Positions 48,329 through 55,610 of a DNA stretch of 64,000 nt are shown here, in pieces. The translations under genes and the position numbers were made by a program. Position 1 is the stretch's first letter; every line of letters begins with the position of its first letter. The notes below the pieces were generated by a model. It saw only the letters and a program-made list of their open reading frames with translations, had not been told where the DNA came from and ran no database searches. Source of the stretch: 66-474 sp050737995 (GTDB taxonomy: Bacteria; Pseudomonadota; Gammaproteobacteria; Xanthomonadales; Rhodanobacteraceae); the NCBI GenBank assembly GCA_050737995.1, contig JBOHYR010000127.1, positions 36,101-100,100 of the forward strand, given 5' to 3'.

Positions 48329-50970
48329 TCCAGCACCACCGATTTAGCCAGCGACCTCAGGTTGTAATGCGATGCCATGGACTCGCCGTAGGCGCCGGCC
48401 TGCGCAATCAGCAGCACGTCGCCCTCACGGCTATCCGGAAGGTGGCGGTCGGCGCCGAGCACGTCGCCGGATTCGCATATAGGACCGACCACTTGGTACA
48501 GCGTATCCGCGGAAGTACCGAATCGCGTCAGGTTGACGATTTCGTGCCAGGCGTCGTACAACGCGGGGCGAATCAGCACGTGCATGCCGGCGTCGCAACC
48601 GAGGTAGTTCAGAGCGCCCTTGCGTTTGACCTGCGTGACGCGAGCCAGCAGCACGCCTGCATCGGCCACCAGCCAGCGGCCTGGTTCGAGCCAGAGCTCG
48701 TATTGCGGACAGGTCCGCTTCACCTCGCCCAGCGCGGCATCGAAAGCGACCAGATCGAGTTCCCCTTCGCCGGGATGCGACGGCACGCCGAGGCCGCCAC
48801 CGAGGTTCAGGCTACGCACACTGCCGATCCGATCGGCAAGACCGGCAAGCTGGCTGCATACGAGCGGCCAATGGGACGTGTCGAGGATGCCGGAACCGAG
48901 GTGTGCGTGCAGTCCGATGACGCGTACGTCGTGTTCGCGCGCCAGGCCAATAAACGAATCGAATTGATCCAGTGGCAGACCGAACTTGCTGGTCGCGCCG
49001 CCAGTGCGCACCTTGTCGTGGTGCCCAAATCCACGACCAAGGTCGACGCGCAACATGATCTCGCGGCCTGCAAACACATCTGGCCAATGTTGCAACGGGT
49101 GCAAGGCATCCAGCGTCACCTGCGCACAGGTGGCAAATGCTGCCACGTAATCACCTCGCGGCGCGAAATTGGGGGTGAACAGGCGCGGCGAGCCGCTCGC
49201 CGCGGCAAATGCATCCGCGGCATCCAGCTCACCCGGCGATACACATTCGAGACCCAGCCCGTCGCCCGCCAACACTTGGAGAATCGCGGGATGCGAATTC
49301 GCCTTGACCGCATAATAAACACGATCGACAGACTGCAATGCTTGCAGCGCATGCGCGCGCTCGCGAATCGTCGGCAGGTGATAGACGTAGCGTGGCGTCG
49401 CACGCGCGAGTTCGATCAACCGGGCACGATTTTCCTGCCACCACGGTTGGCGCGTGTGCGCAGGGCCCTTCCCATACAACGACTGCCAGCTCGGGCCGAA
49501 CAGCCCCGCATCATCGGTGCGCAACGCGCCCGCGCGTATCAGCAGCTCGTGCAGACGCGGCAGCAACCCGTCCAGGATGCCCTCTTCGACCACGAAGGTC
49601 AGGTTGAGGTTGTTGGATGATTGCGAGATCAGGTACACGCGCTCGCGCCCGAATTCCGCCAGTACACCGGACAATCTATGCAACATCGAGCGCATGCCGC
49701 GGCCCACCAGCGTAACCGCCGCGCACGGCGCGATCACCTTGACGCGGCACACCTTGGCCAGATCTGCCGCGAGCGCCGCGACCACATCGGAATCGAGCAG
49801 GTTCTCGCCGGGATCGAGCGACACGGTGACATTGGTCTCGGCTGACCCGATCAGGTCGACCGACAGACCGTGTTGCTTGAACAGCGCAAACACGTCCGCG
49901 AGAAATCCAACCTGTTGCCACATTCCCGAAGTTTCCATCGACACCAAGGTGATGCCCCTTCGCGAACTGATTGCCTTGATGCTGGGGACGGCCTCGACCG
50001 GCTGCGGGCCAATGACCGTGCCATCGAGGTCGGGATGCCGGGTGTCCTTGATCCACAATGGAACGCGCGTGCGCCGGCACGGCGACAGGCAGCGCGGGTG
50101 CAGCACTTTCGCGCCGGTGGTGGCAATTTCCTGTGCCTCTTCGTAATCCAGATGCTGCAGCAGGCGCGCACCCGGTACCTGGTGCGGATCGGCGGTGAAC
50201 ATGCCGGCCACGTCGGTCCAGATTTCCACGCGTGCGGCGCGCAACAACGCGCCAAGGTAGGCGGCCGAAGTATCGGAGCCACCACGACCGAGCAACACCG
50301 TGCCGCTGGCCGCGTCGCGCGCGATGAACCCCTGGGTGATGAACACCTCGCCGCGCGCCGCCAAGGCCGCCGCGAACGCGGGATCCGGATCGGCCTGCAC
50401 CTGCGCAGACAGCGTGCGCGCACGCTCGTTGAGAAACGGCAACTCGCGTACCAGCAGCGCCTCGCGTGCATCCAGCCACTCGGTAGCCAGGCCGTTCGCG
50501 GTCATGAATGCCGCACCCAGCGAGCTCGACAGCAACTCGCCGTGCGCCTGGACCGCCGCCTGCCACGAATAGCCCTCCCTTGCCCCGTCTGCTGGCGAAG
50601 ATGGCCGAAGGCCGGATGGGGGCAGTTCTTGCGAGGTGGCCACTGTCGCCGATAACGACGCCAGCCAGCGTTCCAACCCCTCCGGGCGGGCGAGTTGCAT
50701 CTGCATGGCGAGTTCGCGATGTCGCTCGACCAGCCTCGCCAAAGCAACCAGGCGTTCCGCAGGCGGGCACCCGCACAAGCCCTTCAAGGCATCCGTAACC
50801 CCGGCGAGGGCCGACACCACGACGACAACCCTCATGCCCTCGGCATGGCGCGCTGCGGCGAGGCGCAAAATTGTGTGCCAGCGCTCGGCAGTCGCTACGC
50901 TTGTCCCCCCGAACTTAAGCACGACCCATGGCGCATCGGGGACGAGCGGCGCAAAGGTGGATGCGGTCAT
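48325..50970 (-). CDS. Bifunctional aspartate kinase / diaminopimelate decarboxylase
   Basis: 881 residues, a natural fusion. Residues about 1-470 are aspartokinase: VLKFGGTSVATAERW, GRGGSDTSAAYLGALL and two ACT-type regulatory stretches (e.g. SISSRRGITLVSMETSGMW without the first S). Residues about 500-881 are a PLP-dependent DAP decarboxylase: VYYAVKANSHPAIL carries the PLP lysine, LNLGGGLGVP is the phosphate-binding glycine loop, and GPICESGDVL carries the active-site Cys. It therefore catalyses the first step and the last step of lysine/DAP synthesis. Such fusions are typical of Xanthomonadales. Oddity: LPPSGLRPSSPADGAREG (about 113-131) looks like a translated repeat within the kinase domain. 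Confidence 0.95.
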   Translation of the reverse strand: MTASTFAPLVPDAPWVVLKFGGTSVATAERWHTILRLAAARHAEGMRVVVVVSALAGVTDALKGLCGCPPAERLVALARLVERHRELAMQMQLARPEGLERWLASLSATVATSQELPPSGLRPSSPADGAREGYSWQAAVQAHGELLSSSLGAAFMTANGLATEWLDAREALLVRELPFLNERARTLSAQVQADPDPAFAAALAARGEVFITQGFIARDAASGTVLLGRGGSDTSAAYLGALLRAARVEIWTDVAGMFTADPHQVPGARLLQHLDYEEAQEIATTGAKVLHPRCLSPCRRTRVPLWIKDTRHPDLDGTVIGPQPVEAVPSIKAISSRRGITLVSMETSGMWQQVGFLADVFALFKQHGLSVDLIGSAETNVTVSLDPGENLLDSDVVAALAADLAKVCRVKVIAPCAAVTLVGRGMRSMLHRLSGVLAEFGRERVYLISQSSNNLNLTFVVEEGILDGLLPRLHELLIRAGALRTDDAGLFGPSWQSLYGKGPAHTRQPWWQENRARLIELARATPRYVYHLPTIRERAHALQALQSVDRVYYAVKANSHPAILQVLAGDGLGLECVSPGELDAADAFAAASGSPRLFTPNFAPRGDYVAAFATCAQVTLDALHPLQHWPDVFAGREIMLRVDLGRGFGHHDKVRTGGATSKFGLPLDQFDSFIGLAREHDVRVIGLHAHLGSGILDTSHWPLVCSQLAGLADRIGSVRSLNLGGGLGVPSHPGEGELDLVAFDAALGEVKRTCPQYELWLEPGRWLVADAGVLLARVTQVKRKGALNYLGCDAGMHVLIRPALYDAWHEIVNLTRFGTSADTLYQVVGPICESGDVLGADRHLPDSREGDVLLIAQAGAYGESMASHYNLRSLAKSVVLE

Positions 50971-51182
50971 GGAAGTATGCGTGGCAAACAGCGCGCGGCA
51001 GCGCGGGCAAGGCCCGCAAGTGTTGCGTGCGACAGCGTAAAACGCAATCGTGCTCGCGACCGGCGGTCAGCTGGTAGGGCATCCAGTAACGACGAATATG
51101 GCGAGCGCCGAATCTGAACGCTACGGAGGGACTGGATGAGGCGAAGGATGAGCTACGGGTATGTAGCGAATACAATCGTCGG

Positions 51183-51707
51183 ATGCAGCAGACTCCCCAG
51201 ACCCCGCCGACACGGATCACCCCGGAGCCGATCCGGAGTGGCATCGACGTAACGATCAATGGCAAGCATTTTCGCCACACCGGCGATCCGGACATGCCAA
51301 TGCTGTGGTACCTGCGCGATGTGCTGCGCCTGACCGGCTGCAAGTACGGATGCGATGACGCCAGTTGCGGCGCGTGCAGCGTGCTGGTGGATGGCAAGCT
51401 GACGCAAGCCTGCACGCTTGCGATGCACGACGTCGCCGACCGCGAGGTCACGACCGTCGAGGGCTTGGCCGCACGGGATGGCAAGTTGCACCCGGTACAG
51501 CAGGCATGGATCGACGAGGATGCGATCCTTTGCGGTTATTGCCAGCCCGGCCAGATCATGGCGACCGTGGACCTGCTGGCGCGCAAGTCGCGTCCCTCTG
51601 ACAAGGACATCGACGGCATCAAAAACCTGTGCCGGTGTGGCAGCTACCCGCGCATCCGCAGCGCGATCAAGCGCGCATCGAAGGCCATGCAGGGCAAATC
51701 CAGGTGA
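51183..51707 (+). CDS. [2Fe-2S] subunit of a molybdenum hydroxylase (IorA-like)
   Basis: 174 residues. The plant-type [2Fe-2S] ligands are CKYGCDDASCGACSVLVDG with the last Cys in ACTLA, and the second cluster ligands are CGYCQPGQIM and CRCGSYPRI. This is the two-cluster small subunit of the xanthine dehydrogenase family, in the form that pairs with isoquinoline 1-oxidoreductase-type large subunits. It has no signal peptide of its own and would be carried to the periplasm by its Tat-targeted partner. Its stop overlaps the GTG start of that partner (GTGA). Confidence 0.92.
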   Translation: MQQTPQTPPTRITPEPIRSGIDVTINGKHFRHTGDPDMPMLWYLRDVLRLTGCKYGCDDASCGACSVLVDGKLTQACTLAMHDVADREVTTVEGLAARDGKLHPVQQAWIDEDAILCGYCQPGQIMATVDLLARKSRPSDKDIDGIKNLCRCGSYPRIRSAIKRASKAMQGKSR

Positions 51708-53944
51708 CGCGCACACACGATGCCGGCCGCCGGCGATTCCTGAAGGTATTTGGCGGCGCTTCCGGGTGCCTGATCGTCGGTTTGCCCGCGTTTGCCTGGA
51801 CACCCGACGAGCTGCTTGGCCAGAACCTGATCCGGTTGAATCCTTACGTGAGGATCGAACCCGACGGTACCACCGTGATCGGCTCGCGCGATCCGGAAGT
51901 CGGCCAGGGCATCCGCACGGCCGAGGCCCGCATCCTCGCCGAAGAACTGGATGCCGACTGGAATAAGGTGATCGTGGAACCGCTGGATCTCGGCGTCGCA
52001 GCCGTCGACGGCGAACCGCACTGGACCCTCGGCCACCAGATGGCATCGGGAAGCACCAGCGTGCCCTCCGCGTGGAACAACCTGCGAACCGTCGGTGCTA
52101 CCGCTCGAGAATTGCTGCTGCGCGCGGCGTCAAAAATCCTGGGCACCGCGCCTGCGAACCTGCGCACGATGCGCGGGATGGTGATTGCCGCCGACGGCCG
52201 CAAACTCGGTTACGGCGAGCTTGCGGAGGCCGCGGCGAAGCTGAAACCTGCGCCAAATCCACCAGCACCGAAATTGCCGTCGCAGTACATGCTGGTCGGT
52301 CAGGATGCCGGCGATGTGGATGCGCGCGACATCGTTACCGGCCGACAGCACTTCGCCATCGACGAATGGTTCGGGGACGTACTGGTTGCGATCATCGCGC
52401 ATTGTCCCTATGCCGGCGGCACGCTTGCGCACCTGGACGACAGCGCTGCGTTCAAGATCAAGGGCGTCGAGAAGGTCATGACGATCCCGACGCCGGAGCC
52501 GACCCGTGCACCAGGCAGCCAACCGCTCGCTGCAGGCGTTGCGGTGCTCGCAAAGGACACATGGACCGCGTTGCAAGCGATCGACAAGCTCGACATCCGG
52601 TGGCAACCGGGTCCGCATGCCGCGCAGGACGATGCCACGCTCGCGCAAACTGCCGAAATCGTCCTGTCAGGCGAACCCGACAAGGCGGTTCGTACCGATG
52701 GCGATTTCACGGAAACCAGCAAGCACGCGCGGCGTCGCTTCAAGGCCGAATACCGCATCGCCACGGTTGCGCATGCCGATCTGGAGCCGCCCAACGCGCT
52801 GGTGAAGATCGACAGCGAGCGTGCCGTGATCATCGCACCAGTGCAGAATCCGCGCGCCACGTATGAAACCGTGCGCCGCCTTACCCGTCTTGCGCCAGAC
52901 AAGATCGAGGTGAAGCTTCCGCGCGCCGGCGGTGGCTTCGGGCGCTTCCTCGAAAGCGACTATGTCGCCGAGGCGGTAATGCTGGCCAAGGCCGTAGGCA
53001 AGCCGATCAAGCTGATGTGGACACGCAAGGGCGCGTTCGCCCACGATCTGTACCGCCCCTTTTCCATCCATGCGATGGAGGCGTGCGCGGACCGCCACGG
53101 CAAAACCACCGGCTGGAGCCACCGCATCGCCAGCACCTCGCGACTGCAGGGACGCGAGCCGCGCCCGCGCTGGTGGCTCTCCGAAATGCATCCCGACGAT
53201 CTACCGGCGGGCTTGATCGACAACCTGCAATACGCATGGTACGCGCTGGATTCGACGCTGCCGCGCGGCAGCTATCGCGCCAGCTCGCACGCTGTCAATG
53301 CGTTCGCCACCGAGTGTTTCATCGACGAGATCGCGCACGGCTTGAAGCAGGACGCGCTCAAGTTCCGGCTGGCGTTGCTGGGCGAACCGCGCCGGCTCCC
53401 GTACCGCGGGCACGGTGGCCCGGTGCTGGACACCGGACGTCTTGCATGGGTACTGAAACTAGCCGCCGACGCAATTGGCTGGAGCAAACCCCATCCGCAC
53501 GGACACGGTTTCGGGCTGGCCTGCCATTTCACGTTTGGTGGTTACGTCGCGCATGCAATGGAAGTGTCGATGGAAGGAAGCCGGCTCGTGATCCACAACG
53601 CCGTGTGCGCCGCCGACCTGGGACGCGTAGTGAATCCGCTCGGCGCGCGCGCGGCACTGGTCGGCGCGACACTCGATGGTCTGTCCACGGCCTTGCGCCA
53701 ACAGATCACGGTCAAGGATGGCCGCATCGTGCAACGTGGCTTCAAGGACTACCCGCTCGCGACGATGGCCCAGATGCCGCACGCGGTACAGGTGATCCTG
53801 GTTCCGTCGCAGGAAAACCCGACCGGGGCGTTCGCCATGGGTTTCCCGTCCGCTGCGCCGGCACTCGCCAACGCGATCTTCGCCGGCACCACGGTACGGG
53901 TGCATCAGATGCCGATCTGGCCGGAATTGATGCGGTTGCTGTGA
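51704..53944 (+). CDS. Molybdopterin-binding subunit of a periplasmic molybdenum hydroxylase (IorB-like)
   Basis: 746 residues from a GTG at 51704 overlapping the small subunit stop; the earlier in-frame ATG at 51629 lies inside that gene. The N-terminus has a Tat signal: RRRFLKVFGGASGCLIVGL. The rest matches aldehyde oxidase/xanthine dehydrogenase-like large subunits: PRAGGGFGRFLESDY, LPRGSYRASSHAVNAFATE and GFGLACHFTFGGYVAHAMEV. Such enzymes hydroxylate aldehydes or N-heterocycles at a Mo centre. The usual third subunit, a cytochrome c that takes the electrons, is not encoded next to it, so the electron acceptor is unknown. Substrate unknown. Confidence 0.92.
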   Translation: MTRTHDAGRRRFLKVFGGASGCLIVGLPAFAWTPDELLGQNLIRLNPYVRIEPDGTTVIGSRDPEVGQGIRTAEARILAEELDADWNKVIVEPLDLGVAAVDGEPHWTLGHQMASGSTSVPSAWNNLRTVGATARELLLRAASKILGTAPANLRTMRGMVIAADGRKLGYGELAEAAAKLKPAPNPPAPKLPSQYMLVGQDAGDVDARDIVTGRQHFAIDEWFGDVLVAIIAHCPYAGGTLAHLDDSAAFKIKGVEKVMTIPTPEPTRAPGSQPLAAGVAVLAKDTWTALQAIDKLDIRWQPGPHAAQDDATLAQTAEIVLSGEPDKAVRTDGDFTETSKHARRRFKAEYRIATVAHADLEPPNALVKIDSERAVIIAPVQNPRATYETVRRLTRLAPDKIEVKLPRAGGGFGRFLESDYVAEAVMLAKAVGKPIKLMWTRKGAFAHDLYRPFSIHAMEACADRHGKTTGWSHRIASTSRLQGREPRPRWWLSEMHPDDLPAGLIDNLQYAWYALDSTLPRGSYRASSHAVNAFATECFIDEIAHGLKQDALKFRLALLGEPRRLPYRGHGGPVLDTGRLAWVLKLAADAIGWSKPHPHGHGFGLACHFTFGGYVAHAMEVSMEGSRLVIHNAVCAADLGRVVNPLGARAALVGATLDGLSTALRQQITVKDGRIVQRGFKDYPLATMAQMPHAVQVILVPSQENPTGAFAMGFPSAAPALANAIFAGTTVRVHQMPIWPELMRLL

Positions 53945-53979
53945 GGGAGGAACCCGGCTCAGCGCAAACCAACGCGAAA

Positions 53980-54906
53980 TTACTGGACAAAACCACGCAG
54001 AATCTTGAACGCACGCTCCGCATCGACGACACCGATCGCAAGCAGATGGCCGGAAGTCGCGTGCGCGCGATAGCGTCCAGGCTCGACGTCGACGCGCAAG
54101 GCACGGCCATGCGCGACCGCTGCGGCACCAGCATCGTCGAGTTGCAGCACCCGCCAATCGGCGAGTCCCGCTTCGATTGGCAACAGAATGTCCGCCAGTG
54201 CTGCCCCGCCACGCTGCTCGCGCAGGGCAGATAATTCATCCAGCGTGAATATTCGAGGATCGCGGAAAGGTTCCACCCATAGCCGTCGCAAGGCCGTCAG
54301 GTGCGCGCCGCAACCAAGCGCCTCGCCGAGGTCGCGCACCAGACTGCGTACGTAGGTGCCCGAACCGCATTCGACCGTAAGCCGCAGCGTGTCACCGATG
54401 CGTCCGACGAGTTCGAACCGGAATACATCGACCTCGCGCGGAGGCGCCACGATGTCCTCGCCACGCCGCGCGCGCTTGTACAGCGGCACCCCACCCTGCT
54501 TCAGTGCCGAATACACGGGCGGTACCTGCACAATGCGACCGGTCAACGTCGTCAGTGCATTTCGGACGGATGCGTCATCCAGTTCCGGGATCGGCTGTTC
54601 GGCCAACACTGTTCCGTCCGAATCACAGGTATCGGTGGCAACACCCAATCTACACTCGGCGGCGTAGGCTTTGCGTGCACCGAGCAGATATCCCGCAATC
54701 TTCGTGGATTCGCCAAAACAGATCGGCAGCAGTCCCGTCGCCAGCGGATCGAGGCTTCCGGTGTGGCCGGCTTTCGCGGCGCCAAACAGGCGCTTCGCCT
54801 GCTGCAGGGCGCGGTTGGAACTGATGCCTGAAGGCTTGTCGAGGAGCAGGATGCCGCTGACGGCTCGGGGCTCGGAACTCGGTGCTCGGGGCTCGGTTTG
54901 GGACAT
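53980..54906 (-). CDS. truB: tRNA pseudouridine-55 synthase TruB
   Basis: 308 residues from ATG 54906 (the reading to 54951 lacks support). Catalytic Asp53 is in KAGHTGSLDPLATGLLP, then KAYAAECRLGVATDTCDSDG, and SGTYVRSLVRDLGEALGCGA. The C-terminal PUA-like domain ends in AERAFKILRGFVQ. It makes pseudouridine 55 in the T loop of tRNAs. The N-terminus TEPRAPSSEPRAVSG is encoded by short tandem GGGCTCGG-type units, so the first 17 residues probably derive from a repeat tract, and the functional domain begins at ILLLDKPSG. It is the last gene of the rimP-nusA-infB-rbfA-truB cluster; rpsO does not follow. Confidence 0.95.
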   Translation of the reverse strand: MSQTEPRAPSSEPRAVSGILLLDKPSGISSNRALQQAKRLFGAAKAGHTGSLDPLATGLLPICFGESTKIAGYLLGARKAYAAECRLGVATDTCDSDGTVLAEQPIPELDDASVRNALTTLTGRIVQVPPVYSALKQGGVPLYKRARRGEDIVAPPREVDVFRFELVGRIGDTLRLTVECGSGTYVRSLVRDLGEALGCGAHLTALRRLWVEPFRDPRIFTLDELSALREQRGGAALADILLPIEAGLADWRVLQLDDAGAAAVAHGRALRVDVEPGRYRAHATSGHLLAIGVVDAERAFKILRGFVQ

Positions 54907-54952
54907 TCGTGGTGTAAGCGTATCCGGCAAGTCACTGGTGAGACGACACATC

Positions 54953-55051
54953 CGTCATTCCGGCGAGAGCCGGAATCGATCTTCTCAAGAAAGGAAGAGC
55001 ATTATCAAAAATGAATCCGGGCTCCACGCTTCGCGCGGCCCCAGGATGACG
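54953..55051. repeat. Dispersed inverted-repeat element, copy R3 (truB-rbfA gap)
   Basis: 99 bases starting CGTCATTCCGGCGAGAGCC and ending AGGATGACG. It fills most of the gap between truB and rbfA. Confidence 0.7.
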
Positions 55052-55073
55052 ACAGAACCACGGATACCGGCAG

Positions 55074-55445
55074 CTACCGTTCTTCCGAGTCCCGATTTCC
55101 TGGTCCCGAGTCCCGCAAAAGCTGCTCGATCCGCTCGCCCTTGTCCACCGAGTCGTCGTACTTGAAGCGCAGCTCGGGGACGCGCCGCATCCGCATCGCG
55201 TGCGCCAACTCATGCCGGAATTCTTTCGCGAGTCCCTTCAGCGCCTTCACCACGTCGGCGGAGCGCTCGGACTGCAACGCCGTAACCCAGACTGTAGCCA
55301 CATCGAGTTCGCGGCTGACGTCGACATCCACCACACTCGCCTGCGGCAGTGCATGATCGCGTACCGCGGCGTGCACCAGCGTGCCGATCTCGCGGCGAAG
55401 CTCGGCGTTGACTCGATCGGTGCGGTGGTAGGAACGGGCGGGCAT
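55074..55445 (-). CDS. rbfA: Ribosome-binding factor A
   Basis: 123 residues from ATG 55445; the upstream reading to 55532 runs through repeat R4. The KH-like fold is evident from RTDRVNAELRREIGTLVH, SVVDVDVSRELDVATVWVTA and RVPELRFKYDDSVDKGERIE. RbfA binds the 30S subunit during 16S rRNA maturation. The last dozen residues (DSGPGNRDSEER) are encoded by a CGAGTCCCG-type tract and probably come from a repeat at the gene end. Confidence 0.95.
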   Translation of the reverse strand: MPARSYHRTDRVNAELRREIGTLVHAAVRDHALPQASVVDVDVSRELDVATVWVTALQSERSADVVKALKGLAKEFRHELAHAMRMRRVPELRFKYDDSVDKGERIEQLLRDSGPGNRDSEER

Positions 55446-55480
55446 AAGCGGCAAATCCGCAAACGAAAGTCTTTTGTCTT

Positions 55481-55590
55481 CGTCATTCCGTACGCCGCGA
55501 AGTGGCGATCCGGAATCCGGCTTCCGCAGCACAGGCGATAGCGAAACGCTGGATTCCGGGTTCCGGCTAGTGGCCGGTCGCAGAGTGACG
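55481..55590. repeat. Dispersed inverted-repeat element, copy R4 (rbfA-infB gap)
   Basis: 110 bases starting CGTCATTCCG and ending GAGTGACG, with CCGGAATCCGGC and GCTGGATTCCGGGTTCCGGC-like inner arms. It lies between infB and rbfA. Confidence 0.7.
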
Positions 55591-55610
55591 ACGGATCGTT
55601 TCTATCAAGC

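Noticed and set aside
50971..51182. Lysine riboswitch or attenuator upstream of the lysC-lysA fusion
   Set aside because: No recognisable lysine-element pairing or leader peptide was seen in the roughly 210-base gap.
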